A DNA stretch of 64,000 bases from NCBI RefSeq assembly GCF_000498355.1, contig NZ_AVSV01000028.1, positions 1 through 64,000 of the forward strand, read 5' to 3'. This document shows positions 45,631 to 55,142 of the stretch, in pieces. The notes below the pieces were generated by a model that searched no databases, was not told the origin of the DNA, and was given only the letters and a program-made list of their open reading frames with translations. This DNA is from Clostridium sp. Ade.TY (GTDB taxonomy: Bacteria; Bacillota; Clostridia; Clostridiales; Clostridiaceae). The position numbers and the translations under genes are program-made. Each line of letters opens with the position of its first letter. The first letter of the stretch is position 1.

Positions 45631-47724
45631 TTAATTATTTTTCTCTTTCTTTTCACTTGGATACTCTATTCTTTGATGATATATACCATATAAAGCTTTT
45701 AAAAAACATTTTCTAATTTTCTCTAAATCTTTAAGAGTTAAATCACAATTATCTAACTGTCCTGAATAAAGTTTATCCTTTATTATATTATTTACCATTT
45801 CCTCGATTTTACCTTTAGTCGGCTCAGAAATCGACCTAACTGCTGCTTCTGTGCTATCTGCTAACATTATTATTCCAGCCTCTTTACTGCTTGGTATAGG
45901 ACCTGGATATCTAAAATCTTCCTCTTTTACGTCCTCTGGATTTTCAGCACTATTTTTCATCTTATAATAAAAATATTTAACTAAAGTTGTTCCATGATGC
46001 TGTTCTATTATATCTTTTATAACATCTGGTATATTATATTCTTTTGCAAGTTCAACACCATCTTTAACATGAGATGTTATTATAAGAGTACTTAAGTTAG
46101 CTGTAATTTTATCATGAGGATTTTCTTTTCCAAATTGGTTTTCACCAAAAAAGTAAGGTCTTTTAGTTTTACCAACATCATGAAAATAAGCTCCTACTCT
46201 TGCTATAACAGGATTTGCATTAACTTCTTCAGCAGCCATTTCTGCCAAGTTTGCAACTAACATACTATGATGATATGTTCCTGGTGCTTCCATTAAAAGT
46301 TTTTTAAGTAATGGATTATTAGGATTTGAAAGTTCTAAAAGCTTAAGTGTCGTTACAACGTCAAAACTTGATTCTAAAAATGGCAATACACCTATTGAAA
46401 GTATTGCTGAGAATATAACACCTACAGCTGATAATCCACTAAATATAAGTATTTCTTTAAAGTTATTTGATAATAGTACCCCAGTTGTAAATGTAATTAT
46501 AGCACTTATTATCACAAGCCATATTGATGAATAAAATATATCATTTCTTTGTTGCATTTTCTTAAAGCTTGTTGCACCTAAAATAGCATTTAATATTCCA
46601 AGCATCATTATTTGAGGATTAAAGTTAACTAAAGCCCCTATAATTATAACATTAATACTACATACAATAAGAGATAACTTATAATCAATGAGTAATGCAA
46701 TAAGTATTGGTGCACATGCTAAAGGAATAGCAAAAGGAGAAATTTCTCCAATAACTCTAGCTAAAATAAAACTAAATATATTTATTATGTTTATAAGTAT
46801 TATAAGCTTAGTATTTTTGTACACTTTTTTATGATGTTTGTATATATAAAAATACTGAATAAAAAACATTACAACTGTAAATATAGCAAGCATTGAGTAA
46901 AGAAGCAAAAAACCACTTCCCCCATTTTGGTCTAAAAGGCCTAAATCTTTAAGTATAGCTATTTGCTCTGCTGTTACAGGTTCACCTTCACTTACTATTG
47001 TTTGATTTTTCTTGATTATTACTTTTGGTACACTTTTTTGAACTTCTTTTATTAGTTCTTCTGTTTTTTCTTTATCATAAAAAAAGTTTGGTTTTATTTC
47101 TGGTATAACTAATTTTTTAATAACCTTCTGAACTGAAGATTTAGTATCTATTGATTCAATTTGTTTATTTGCAAGATCAATTGCATTATTTAGACTTTCT
47201 TCATTTCCATCTTCTATATTATTTTGATAAACTTCATTTATTATTGTATTTACTTCAAATTTTATATCATTAAGTTTTGCTTCTGGAAGCGATAATAATA
47301 TTTTATAATCATTTTCATTTAAATATTTATTATTAAGGTTAGATAGTTCTTTTAATTTATCATTTTCATTTTCTACTGTTGCATTTAAATTTATAACCTT
47401 ATTTAAAACGGTATCTATATTTTTTATAGCTTCCGTTTTAACTTCACCTTTAGAAGTATATGGCTTATCTATCTTTTCTGTTGCTTCCTTTATTCGTTCA
47501 TTAGTCGCTATTTCATTTACTGTATCTCTAGGTGCTTTTATATCCGCTCTAGCTATATCCCCTTCTTTTAAGTCATATTGCTTAGGTGCTATAGCAGTAA
47601 TAAGTAATACATATGTTATAAGTATTGTAACTATATTTACTAATGTTCTAACATATACCCTTTTAGACTTATTAGCCTTATTTGATAAATTTCTATTAAA
47701 AAACAACTTTTCCTTTATACCCAA
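45631..47724 (-). CDS. pgpH: cyclic di-AMP phosphodiesterase PgpH
   Basis: A 697-residue 7TM-HD receptor-type enzyme that hydrolyses c-di-AMP. One N-terminal membrane helix (about 26-46), a large extracytoplasmic domain (about 47-270), seven membrane helices (about 275-480) and a cytoplasmic HD domain with ANPVIARVGAYFHDVGKTKR (HD pair) and HHSMLVANLAE. The final histidine is in IIEQHHGTTLVKYFYY. Length and layout match Bacillus YqfF/PgpH. Start TTG 47724 after AAGGTGATAAACA. Lies between yqfD and ybeY. Confidence 0.95.
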   Translation of the reverse strand: MGIKEKLFFNRNLSNKANKSKRVYVRTLVNIVTILITYVLLITAIAPKQYDLKEGDIARADIKAPRDTVNEIATNERIKEATEKIDKPYTSKGEVKTEAIKNIDTVLNKVINLNATVENENDKLKELSNLNNKYLNENDYKILLSLPEAKLNDIKFEVNTIINEVYQNNIEDGNEESLNNAIDLANKQIESIDTKSSVQKVIKKLVIPEIKPNFFYDKEKTEELIKEVQKSVPKVIIKKNQTIVSEGEPVTAEQIAILKDLGLLDQNGGSGFLLLYSMLAIFTVVMFFIQYFYIYKHHKKVYKNTKLIILINIINIFSFILARVIGEISPFAIPLACAPILIALLIDYKLSLIVCSINVIIIGALVNFNPQIMMLGILNAILGATSFKKMQQRNDIFYSSIWLVIISAIITFTTGVLLSNNFKEILIFSGLSAVGVIFSAILSIGVLPFLESSFDVVTTLKLLELSNPNNPLLKKLLMEAPGTYHHSMLVANLAEMAAEEVNANPVIARVGAYFHDVGKTKRPYFFGENQFGKENPHDKITANLSTLIITSHVKDGVELAKEYNIPDVIKDIIEQHHGTTLVKYFYYKMKNSAENPEDVKEEDFRYPGPIPSSKEAGIIMLADSTEAAVRSISEPTKGKIEEMVNNIIKDKLYSGQLDNCDLTLKDLEKIRKCFLKALYGIYHQRIEYPSEKKEKNN

Positions 47725-47763
47725 TGTTTATCACCTTCTTATCAATTACATACTACTTAAATT

Positions 47764-48882
47764 TTACGTTATGTTTTCTTCTACTACAAACTGCGCTGTT
47801 ATTTGAATTTTTTCATCTGATGTATTTTCAACTTTATGACTTCTTTTAACTATTTTAGCTTCATTACTTAAATCCTTTAACAAAAGGCTTTCTAGCTTTT
47901 TTAAAGAGTCTTTTACTACAGTATCTTTATCTAAATGTATTTTTTCTTCTTCCATTTCATAATAAGTAGTTGACCTAATGATTCCAGTATTATCTTCTAT
48001 TTTATCATAATTTTCAAATGAATTTGTAGCCTTTTTTAAGTAAATTTTCTTTCCCCATAAATTTAAATATAAATCAGTCTCCTTATTTCCTTTTTTGACT
48101 AACCTTTCACCATTTATTTGAACTTCTAAACTTCTTTCATAAAACACATTAGCTATAACAGTTCCTTCTGGTTTAACTTCATACTTTTCTTCTAAAAGTC
48201 CATCATATGGATATATTAAAATATCACCCTTTTTCACCATATCACCCGGACTTACAGCAGCAGTTCCAAATTGAGTATAAACTCTCTTAACTTCACCATC
48301 CTTTTTAGCTAATATTTCTTTATTTTCATTTTCAAGAAAATCTGGTGGATTTACCTTTTCCTCTATTTTCACTTTTAAAGTAGAACCTTCAACCCTAGCC
48401 CTAACCCACAATATTTCATCATGTATATCTTCAAGTTTTTTCTCTAAACTATAAACATCAATTTCACTTTTCCCAATACCTTGCTTTATTCCAAATTCAT
48501 TCAATATTTTTCTTATTTCAAAAGGAGAAACATTTTTTTCTGTATATATATCTATGGCCCATATTCTTGTTGATAAAACAAATAATATTAAAACAAATAT
48601 TACTCCACCGATAGTAAATGTTAGTTTCTTTTTTAACTTTGATATGTTTATTATTTTCCCTTTTCTATTTATTATTTTTACTTTTCCATTACACCTTTTT
48701 ACTATTTTCTTTAAATCTCCATAATCATCTCCATATATATCCATATGAAATGTAACAGCATCTATTTTTTTTATTTTATTACTCTTTATACCATTATTCC
48801 ATAGTCCATTTAATATTTGTTCTGTATTCATACAAACAACTTCAACTGTTATTATAGATATTCTTTTTGTATAATACCTCAT
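47764..48882 (-). CDS. yqfD: sporulation protein YqfD
   Basis: A 372-residue mother-cell sporulation protein. One membrane helix at about 91-110 separates a short cytoplasmic domain from an extracytoplasmic domain with WAIDIYTEKNVSPFEIRKIL and the family block GEVKRVYTQFGTAAVSPGDM followed by VKKGDILI. YqfD is needed for spore formation and works with YqfC. Start ATG 48882 overlaps the yqfC stop (ATGA) and has GAGGG nine bases upstream; an alternative ATG at 48831 has no good ribosome site. Confidence 0.93.
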   Translation of the reverse strand: MRYYTKRISIITVEVVCMNTEQILNGLWNNGIKSNKIKKIDAVTFHMDIYGDDYGDLKKIVKRCNGKVKIINRKGKIINISKLKKKLTFTIGGVIFVLILFVLSTRIWAIDIYTEKNVSPFEIRKILNEFGIKQGIGKSEIDVYSLEKKLEDIHDEILWVRARVEGSTLKVKIEEKVNPPDFLENENKEILAKKDGEVKRVYTQFGTAAVSPGDMVKKGDILIYPYDGLLEEKYEVKPEGTVIANVFYERSLEVQINGERLVKKGNKETDLYLNLWGKKIYLKKATNSFENYDKIEDNTGIIRSTTYYEMEEEKIHLDKDTVVKDSLKKLESLLLKDLSNEAKIVKRSHKVENTSDEKIQITAQFVVEENIT

Positions 48883-49166
48883 AAACTTATACCCTCATAT
48901 GATATTGATTTGAATTTACCACTTAAAACTATAGTTTCAGATGCTATATATAATATTTCAAAATTTTCGCCTTCAACTTTAACAATTCCTATATTTGTTT
49001 TTACTTTTATAAATTCTTTTTCAAATACTTCTATTCCCTTATGATTTTCTATACTTATTTCTTCTTTGCCAACAACAGTTATTTTAGGTAAATTAAGAAG
49101 TACATCCTTTGGCAAATCTATTTTTTCTATTAAATTATTCTTTTTTTTATTTATACTTTCTTTCAA
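48879..49166 (-). CDS. yqfC: sporulation protein YqfC
   Basis: A 95-residue protein of the YqfC family, paired with YqfD. It shows the family pattern LPKDVLLNLPKITVVGKEEI followed by VKTNIGIVKVEGENFEIL. YqfC is expressed under SigE in Bacillus and needed for sporulation; its activity is unknown. Start TTG 49166 after GGGGGAGGGTTTGTT. It opens the yqfC-yqfD-pgpH unit. Confidence 0.92.
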   Translation of the reverse strand: MKESINKKKNNLIEKIDLPKDVLLNLPKITVVGKEEISIENHKGIEVFEKEFIKVKTNIGIVKVEGENFEILYIASETIVLSGKFKSISYEGISL

Positions 49167-49233
49167 AACAAACCCTCCCCCTTAAATTAATACTTCTATC
49201 ATAGTAATTTATGATTTTTAAATAATTTTAATT

Positions 49234-49270
49234 ACAAAAAAATAGGAGAGTTTAAAAACTCTCCTATCTT
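49234..49270. terminator. second of two tandem terminators after yqeY
   Basis: Perfect 12-bp stem ATAGGAGAGTTT / AAACTCTCCTAT with T run on the minus strand (TTTTTTTG). It lies downstream of the first yqeY terminator. Confidence 0.88.
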
Positions 49271-49279
49271 TTTAATAAT

Positions 49280-49320
49280 AAATAGCAAAAAGAGCTCTAA
49301 AAGAGCTCTTTTGCTATTTA
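49280..49320 (-). terminator. first tandem terminator after yqeY
   Basis: Long stem AATAGCAAAAGAGCTC / GAGCTCTTTTTGCTATT directly after the yqeY stop on the minus strand. Together with the next hairpin it forms a double terminator that insulates the yqfC operon. Confidence 0.8.
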
Positions 49321-49773
49321 TTATTTATTATTTAAATAATTTTTAACTATTTGACTTACAAGCTTGCCATCAGCTTTCCCTACAGTCTTAGGTCTAACTA
49401 ACGCCATAACTTTTCCCATGTCTTTTATGCTACATGCACCCGCTTCTTCAGCTGATTCTTCTACTATCTTTAAAATTTCGTCTTCGCTTAATTGCTGAGG
49501 AAGGTAATCTAGCAAGATCTTGATTTCAGCATTAGCTTCATCTACTAAATCTTGTCTGTTACCTTTTTCAAACTCAAGCACAGCTTCTCTTCTTTGCTTG
49601 ACTTCTTTAGCTAATATCTCAATTGTTTCGCTTTCCTCTACTTGTTTACCGGTCGTTTTTTCAACTAATAAAATGGCAGATCTAGCGGTACTTAACACAT
49701 TAGCTTTAAATTTGTCTTTTGCCTTTAAAGCAGTTTTCCAATCTTCTTGAAGTCTTTCTTTAATTCCTGGCAT
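49321..49773 (-). CDS. yqeY: YqeY / GatB-YqeY domain protein
   Basis: A 150-residue protein of the GatB/YqeY family. It has the helical tail domain of GatB: ERLQEDWKTALKAKDKFKAN (N-terminal helices) and the C-terminal DMGKVMALVRPKTVGKADGK. The free-standing form is a presumed tRNA-binding protein of unknown role. Start ATG 49773 lies seven bases after GAAGG; an upstream in-frame ATG (49791) falls before that site. It follows rpsU by 22 bases, as in many Firmicutes. Confidence 0.93.
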   Translation of the reverse strand: MPGIKERLQEDWKTALKAKDKFKANVLSTARSAILLVEKTTGKQVEESETIEILAKEVKQRREAVLEFEKGNRQDLVDEANAEIKILLDYLPQQLSEDEILKIVEESAEEAGACSIKDMGKVMALVRPKTVGKADGKLVSQIVKNYLNNK

Positions 49774-49795
49774 TTTTATACCTTCTTTCAAAATA

Positions 49796-49972
49796 CTACT
49801 TGAACTTTCTCTTTCTAGCAGCTTCTGATTTCTTTTTCTTCTTTACGCTTGGTTTTTCGTAATGTTCTCTCTTTCTTACTTCTGAAAGAACTCCAGCTCT
49901 AGCGCATTTTCTTTTGAATCTTCTTAATGCACTTTCAAGTGTTTCGTTTTCTCCAACTTTTATTTCTGACAT
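49796..49972 (-). CDS. rpsU: 30S ribosomal protein S21
   Basis: A 58-residue ribosomal protein. The translation begins [20 protein letters not shown], continues with [20 protein letters not shown] and ends in a Lys/Arg-rich tail ([11 protein letters not shown]), which is the typical S21 sequence and length. S21 binds 16S rRNA near the anti-Shine-Dalgarno region and helps initiation. The start is preceded by AGGGAGGGATAATAG. Lies upstream of yqeY on the same strand. Confidence 0.96.
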   Translation of the reverse strand: MSEIKVGENETLESALRRFKRKCARAGVLSEVRKREHYEKPSVKKKKKSEAARKRKFK

Positions 49973-50089
49973 CTATTATCCCTCCCTCCGCTAGCTTAAA
50001 TTACAAATTCAATCAGCTACGGGCTTAATAACACAAGCTATATTATACATTAGGTTTGTTATTTATGTCAACATTTTACGTAAACATTT

Positions 50090-50434
50090 TTAACCTGGTG
50101 GCCATTTTAATTCCCTGCCGCCTAAAATATGGAAATGCATATGGTCTACAGTTTGCCCACCTAAAACTCCACAATTGTTTACTATTCTATATCCATCCTC
50201 AGAAATACCTAGCTCACTTGTTATTTTATTTATAACTTCAAAAATATGTGCTATAATATGAGAATTTTCACTAGATATCATATTAGCACTTTTTATATGC
50301 TCTTTTGGTATAACTAAAAAATGAACTGGAGCCTCTGGACTTATATCATAAAATGCATACACAAACTCATCTTCATATATTTTATTTGAAGGAATTTCAC
50401 CTTTTACTATTTTACAAAAAATACAATCTGTCAT
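50090..50434 (-). CDS. HIT family protein (HinT-like)
   Basis: A 114-residue histidine-triad protein, a nucleoside phosphoramidase-type hydrolase. The triad is DHMHFHILGG near the C-terminus (H-x-H-x...), and the N-terminal zinc-type block is CIFCKIVKGEIPSNKIYEDE. Length is normal for HinT. Start ATG 50434 follows AAAGGGGGTGAAACTT; an upstream in-frame ATG lies inside the ribosome site. It sits between mtaB and rpsU, a common Firmicute order. Confidence 0.93.
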   Translation of the reverse strand: MTDCIFCKIVKGEIPSNKIYEDEFVYAFYDISPEAPVHFLVIPKEHIKSANMISSENSHIIAHIFEVINKITSELGISEDGYRIVNNCGVLGGQTVDHMHFHILGGRELKWPPG

Positions 50435-50467
50435 AAGTTTCACCCCCTTTACAGAGTAGTTACCTTA

Positions 50468-51775
50468 TTATTTTACCACTTTTCCTTCTGCATAGTCACC
50501 CTTTGAATCAAAAAGTTTTACTTTTATTATATTTCCTACATCTTCTTTTGATGCACCTATAACATGAACTTTAACATAATTCCTAGTATATCCTTCAAAT
50601 ACACCTTCTAATCCCTTAACTTCTTGCTCAATTAAAACTCCCATTTCTCTGCCTATTAAGCTATCAGTATAAGATTTTTCATTTATGTTATTAAGTTCTA
50701 TTAGTCTTTTACTTCTCTCTTCTTTTATATTTCCATCTATTTGATTTTCCATTGTGGCAGCTTTTGTTCCTGTTCTTGGACTAAACTTAAATATATGAGT
50801 TTTAGTTAATTTATTTCTCTTTAAAAATTCATAAGTTTCTTCAAATTCTTCATTAGTTTCTCCTGGGAATCCAACAATTACATCAGTTGTTATTGAAGCA
50901 TCTTTTAAATTTTCTCTTAAAACATTAACTATTCTTTCATATTCTTCAGCAGAATATCTTCTATTCATCCTTTTTAAGGTTTCATTACAACCACTTTGTA
51001 GTGATAAATGGAATTGAGGACATAACTTTTTCATATTCTTTATCTTTTCTACAACTTCATCAGTAAAGAATGCTGGCTCTATTGAACCAATTCTAACTCT
51101 TTCTATTCCATCTATCTTCTCAATTTCTTCTAATAATGTTACTAAATCTACATTACCGTCTAAATCTAATCCATATGATGCTGTATGTATTCCTGATAAA
51201 ATTATTTCTTTAAAACCATGTTTTGCAAGCTCTTTTACTTCATTTAATACACTATTAAAATCTTTTGAGCAAACAGCTCCTCTAGTATATGGGATTAAAC
51301 AATATGCACAAAATCTATTACATCCATCTTGTATTTTTAAGAAAGCTCTAGTTTTATCTCTATAATCCTCTATTTTAAGTTCTTCAAACTTCTTATTTCT
51401 AAGTACAGCTCCAACTTTAACTTGAGGTTTTTTCTCATCCCTAGCCTTGTTTACATAGTATACTATGTCTCCTTTATTTCTAGTTCCAAGAACTACATCT
51501 ACTCCTTCAATACCTGAAACTTCTTTTGGCGCTATTTGTGAGTAACATCCAACAACAGCTATTATAGCCTCAGGATTTAATCTTCTAGCTCTTCCTATAA
51601 TTTGTCTTGATTTTTTATCACCCATATTAGTAACTGAACATGTATTTACAACATATACATCAGAAACTTCTGAAAAATCTACAACTTCATAACCTTCTCT
51701 TATAAATTTTTCTGTCATAGCCTCTGATTCATACATATTTACTCTACATCCTAATGTAGCAAATGCAACTTTCAT
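50468..51775 (-). CDS. mtaB: tRNA t6A37 methylthiotransferase MtaB
   Basis: A 435-residue radical-SAM enzyme that makes ms2t6A37 in tRNAs decoding ANN codons. Layout: UPF0004 domain with a [4Fe-4S] cluster (cysteines in FATLGCRVNMYESEA, NTCSVTNMGDKKS and AVVGCYSQIAP), radical-SAM cluster CNRFCAYCLIPYTRG near residue 152, and C-terminal TRAM domain. The first block (GCRVN rather than GCKLN-like MiaB forms) favours MtaB. Start ATG shares bases with the rsmE stop and has AGGAGG nine bases upstream. Confidence 0.95.
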   Translation of the reverse strand: MKVAFATLGCRVNMYESEAMTEKFIREGYEVVDFSEVSDVYVVNTCSVTNMGDKKSRQIIGRARRLNPEAIIAVVGCYSQIAPKEVSGIEGVDVVLGTRNKGDIVYYVNKARDEKKPQVKVGAVLRNKKFEELKIEDYRDKTRAFLKIQDGCNRFCAYCLIPYTRGAVCSKDFNSVLNEVKELAKHGFKEIILSGIHTASYGLDLDGNVDLVTLLEEIEKIDGIERVRIGSIEPAFFTDEVVEKIKNMKKLCPQFHLSLQSGCNETLKRMNRRYSAEEYERIVNVLRENLKDASITTDVIVGFPGETNEEFEETYEFLKRNKLTKTHIFKFSPRTGTKAATMENQIDGNIKEERSKRLIELNNINEKSYTDSLIGREMGVLIEQEVKGLEGVFEGYTRNYVKVHVIGASKEDVGNIIKVKLFDSKGDYAEGKVVK

Positions 51776-52524
51776 TAAATATTTCCTCCTAAGTCACCTA
51801 ATTCATATTGAATCAATGAGGTAGCAACGAAACCTGCCGTTTCTGTTCTAAGGATTCTTTTCCCTAGTGTTATTATATATGCTCCCTCTCTTTTTAAAAT
51901 TTCTATCTCTTCTTCTTCAAATCCACCTTCTGGACCTACAACAATTCCAACTCTTTTTATAGAATTTTTATCTATTTCATTCATCAAAGACTTTATACCA
52001 AAATCTTCTTTGTTTTCATAAGGAACTATAAGTAAATCAAACTCTTTAATTTCTTTTAATAAATCATTGAATTTCATAGGCTCCAAAACATTTGGAATTA
52101 TACTTCTCTTGCTTTGTTTGCAAGCTTCAAGTGCTATTCTATTTAATCTATCTAACTTTTTAAAATCGCCTTTTAATTTTACATCAACTCTCTCAGTTAT
52201 TAAAGGAACAAATTTTGTTATTCCAAGTTCTGTTCCCTTTTGCACTATTAAATCCATCTTTTGTGCTTTTGGCATACCTTGAAATAAAACTATTTCAACA
52301 TTACTTTCATTATTTAGATTTAACTTTTTTACTATATCTAAAGTTACTTCACTTTTTGTAATTTCATTAATTTTTGCTAAATATTCACTTCCAGCACAAT
52401 CATTTAAAACAACTTCTTCACCTTCTGAAAGTCTTAAAACTTTATATATATGCTTAACATCATCTCCTATTATTTTGGCATAATCTCCAAACACATAGTC
52501 TGATGGTGTAAAAAATTTATGCAT
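51775..52524 (-). CDS. rsmE: 16S rRNA m3U1498 methyltransferase RsmE
   Basis: A 249-residue SPOUT-class enzyme that methylates U1498 of 16S rRNA. An N-terminal PUA-like domain (about 1-70) precedes the knotted domain with VGIVVGPEGGFEEEEI and LGKRILRTETAGFVATSL, the two blocks that form the SAM knot. Start ATG after AGGTGATTATTTA. The gene follows prmA by 18 bases and overlaps mtaB by one base, so all three form one operon. Confidence 0.95.
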   Translation of the reverse strand: MHKFFTPSDYVFGDYAKIIGDDVKHIYKVLRLSEGEEVVLNDCAGSEYLAKINEITKSEVTLDIVKKLNLNNESNVEIVLFQGMPKAQKMDLIVQKGTELGITKFVPLITERVDVKLKGDFKKLDRLNRIALEACKQSKRSIIPNVLEPMKFNDLLKEIKEFDLLIVPYENKEDFGIKSLMNEIDKNSIKRVGIVVGPEGGFEEEEIEILKREGAYIITLGKRILRTETAGFVATSLIQYELGDLGGNI

Positions 52525-52542
52525 TAAATAATCACCTAACCT

Positions 52543-53484
52543 TTATTTTGATTTTGCAATTATGCAGTTCCATTCTCCATCTTTATTTACCTTTATTACT
52601 TCAAAGCCGCTTTCTTCTAATTTAGATGTAACCATATCAACTCTATCATGAATTATACCTGATGTTATGAATACTCCACCCTCTTTTAAAACTCTCTTAA
52701 CATCATCTATTAATATGCATATTACTTCTGCAATAATATTTGCTACAACTATATCAGCTTTTCCTTCTATTACTTCAACTAAGTTTCCATAAAGAATTTC
52801 TATGTTATCTAAATTATTATATTCTACATTTTCTTTTGCTGATTCAACTGCAACTGGATCTAAATCTACACCAACAGCTTTCTTTGCTCCAAGTTTAGCT
52901 GCAGCTATAGCAAGTATTCCTGAACCTGTTCCAACATCAAATACTATACTATCTTTTTTAACATACTTTTCAAGTGCATTAATACACATTTTAGTTGTTT
53001 CATGATCTCCTGTTCCGAAGGCCATTCCAGGATCTAATTCTACTACTAATTCTCCATCTTTTTCTTCATATTCTTCCCATATTGGCTTTACAACTATTTG
53101 CTCTCCAACCTTTGATGGTTTATAATATTTTTTCCAGTTATTTGCCCAATCTTCTTCATGAGTTTTAGAAACTTCGACTCTTCCTTCTCCAACATTAAAG
53201 CCCATATTTCTTATTTCTTCTATTTTTTCTTTAACATATGTAACAACTTCATCTATATTATCCTCTTCTGAGAAATATCCCTTTACAACTGCAAATTCAC
53301 CTTTATGTTCTAAAACATTTATATCTGCAAAATCCCAAGTTAAAGGACCTTGTTCTCTTCCTAATATATCATTTGGATCCTCAACTGAAACCCCTTTACA
53401 ATCTAATATGTAAAAAATTCCTTCTATTGGTTCAAGTGCCTCACTTGTTGTTATAACCTTTATCTCTATCCATGATCCTTCCAT
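52543..53484 (-). CDS. prmA: ribosomal protein L11 methyltransferase
   Basis: A 313-residue PrmA that trimethylates ribosomal protein L11. N-terminal substrate domain (about 1-140), then GMAFGTGDHETTKMCINALE, the SAM motif VFDVGTGSGILAIAAAKLGA and NIIAEVICILI, all as in canonical PrmA. Start ATG 53484 lies nine bases after AAGGA; the ATG at 53493 abuts that site. It opens the prmA-rsmE-mtaB operon. In relatives dnaJ usually lies upstream; here a sulfatase gene does. Confidence 0.95.
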   Translation of the reverse strand: MEGSWIEIKVITTSEALEPIEGIFYILDCKGVSVEDPNDILGREQGPLTWDFADINVLEHKGEFAVVKGYFSEEDNIDEVVTYVKEKIEEIRNMGFNVGEGRVEVSKTHEEDWANNWKKYYKPSKVGEQIVVKPIWEEYEEKDGELVVELDPGMAFGTGDHETTKMCINALEKYVKKDSIVFDVGTGSGILAIAAAKLGAKKAVGVDLDPVAVESAKENVEYNNLDNIEILYGNLVEVIEGKADIVVANIIAEVICILIDDVKRVLKEGGVFITSGIIHDRVDMVTSKLEESGFEVIKVNKDGEWNCIIAKSK

Positions 53485-53580
53485 GAAAATCATTCCTTTC
53501 TTCTATGTCAATAATAAACTAATAAATAATTTTAACCTTTTTATTAAGAATATGTCAAGGTTACTAATATAAATATAAAC

Positions 53581-53622
53581 ATAAATAAAGAGCCTGGCAA
53601 CTTAAACCAGGCTCTTTATTTA
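53581..53622 (-). terminator. terminator of the ABC-sulfatase operon
   Basis: Perfect 14-bp stem AATAAAGAGCCTGG / CCAGGCTCTTTATT with a 9-base loop just after the sulfatase stop, followed by T-rich sequence. Confidence 0.9.
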
Positions 53623-55068
53623 TTTTATATGACTTAAAGTATTTAAAGGTATCTTTCCGCATATTAATTTTTTTCCATCCGAGTATCCTTCTTCTCTTCC
53701 TTCTAGTTCTTTAATAAGAATATTTCTATAATATGCTATTCTATTTTTGTATTTTTCATCATCTATTAAATTATTAAGTTCAAACTTATCTTTTTCTAAA
53801 TCAAAAAATTGTTCTCTTCCACTTTGAGAGAACCAAATATATTTTTCTTTTCCATCTGTTATATAATGATTTGAATATTCTCCAAAAGAATGTTCTCCAT
53901 GTATATATTCTCTTAAAAATTTACTTTTTCCTTGAATAATATCTTTTACACTTTTACCATCAACTGTATTTGGTATATGTGTTCCAACAATATCTAAAAT
54001 ACTTGGCATTATATCCCTAAGTTCTACAAGTTCATGAAATTCTTTTCCCTTTATTCCATTAATAAAATTTCCTGGGTCATAAATTATAAAAGGAACTTTA
54101 ACGCTACCTTCATAAGGTAATGCCTTCCTATAAAAGTTATGATCTCCAAGCATATCCCCATGATCTGATATAAATATTATTATAGTATTTTCTAACTCTC
54201 CATATTCTTCTAATGAAGAAATAAATCTTCTTATCTGATGATCTATATGTGTTATTAATCCATAGTAAGCAGCCTTTGCTCGCTTATTTGCCTTTTTACT
54301 AATTTTACCCTTTGTACAACTTATATTATATCCTAAATCATTTATATCTTCTTCATTACTCCAATACCCTACATTAGGCTCTTTTAAATCTTCATTAATA
54401 TATTTATTAAAATAATATTCTGGTGGATCTAATGGGGAATGTGGCCTTACAAAAGACATATTTAAAAAAAATGGTTTAGTAGTGTCTCTTCTTCTTAAAA
54501 AATCTATCGACTCACTAACTACCCAATTAGTTGGATGTAACCTTTCTTCATAACACCACGGTCTTGCATCCCATGAATTTTTATCAATACCTAAATCCAT
54601 TAAATCAACATTTAAATCTTTCTTTTCTTTAAACCACTTTAAATAATCATCTACATTTTCAAATTGTGTTCTAGAACTTTTATTTCTATTTCTACTAAAA
54701 TCTAAATATCCATCATGTAAGATAACATTATGGAAGCCACATAAATTCCTTTCTGGAAAAACATGCATCTTCCCTATACATTGTGTTTGATATCCATATT
54801 TTGATAATTCAGAAGCTATTGTATTTTTATAATTCCAAATTACTCCATCCTCATATCCGACTCTCCCATGATTTTTTTGCTTCATACCAGTTAATACTGC
54901 AGCTCTAGATGCAATACAACTTGGTACAGCAGTATAAGCATTTTTAAAATTAAATCCATTTTTTGCAAGCATATTTAAATTAGGTGTTTCTATTTCATCA
55001 TTACCATTTATTCCTATACAATCACTTCTCATTTGATCTACCATAATTAAAACTATATTAGGTTTCAT
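53620..55068 (-). CDS. cytoplasmic-type sulfatase (formylglycine class)
   Basis: A 482-residue sulfatase of the alkaline-phosphatase fold. The metal aspartate block [16 protein letters not shown] starts the protein, and the cysteine to be converted to formylglycine is C51 in [13 protein letters not shown]. It is a C-x-A-x-R core, the type recognised by anaerobic sulfatase-maturating enzymes. Further metal-site residues are in [17 protein letters not shown]. No signal peptide is present, so it should act in the cytoplasm on imported substrate. No maturase gene is in the window. ATG start after GAGGAGGATTATATT. It ends the ABC importer operon next to a GH112 gene, which points to sulfated glycans. 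Confidence 0.9.
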   Translation of the reverse strand: MKPNIVLIMVDQMRSDCIGINGNDEIETPNLNMLAKNGFNFKNAYTAVPSCIASRAAVLTGMKQKNHGRVGYEDGVIWNYKNTIASELSKYGYQTQCIGKMHVFPERNLCGFHNVILHDGYLDFSRNRNKSSRTQFENVDDYLKWFKEKKDLNVDLMDLGIDKNSWDARPWCYEERLHPTNWVVSESIDFLRRRDTTKPFFLNMSFVRPHSPLDPPEYYFNKYINEDLKEPNVGYWSNEEDINDLGYNISCTKGKISKKANKRAKAAYYGLITHIDHQIRRFISSLEEYGELENTIIIFISDHGDMLGDHNFYRKALPYEGSVKVPFIIYDPGNFINGIKGKEFHELVELRDIMPSILDIVGTHIPNTVDGKSVKDIIQGKSKFLREYIHGEHSFGEYSNHYITDGKEKYIWFSQSGREQFFDLEKDKFELNNLIDDEKYKNRIAYYRNILIKELEGREEGYSDGKKLICGKIPLNTLSHIK

Positions 55069-55089
55069 AATATAATCCTCCTCAATGTG

Positions 55090-55124
55090 ATAAAAACCCC
55101 TAATATGAAATCATACAGAGGTTT
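55090..55124 (-). terminator. partial terminator between permease and sulfatase genes
   Basis: On the minus strand AAACCTCT pairs with AGGGGTTT (one G-U) across a 15-base loop and is followed by a short T run, between the second permease gene and the sulfatase gene. It may lower expression of the sulfatase relative to the transporter. Confidence 0.55.
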
Positions 55125-55142
55125 ATATTTTAATCTTTATAA

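Noticed and set aside
44333..49166. Two neighbouring genes with overlapping frames on the plus strand as real antisense genes
   Set aside because: All plus-strand frames here lie inside conserved minus-strand genes and have no ribosome sites.
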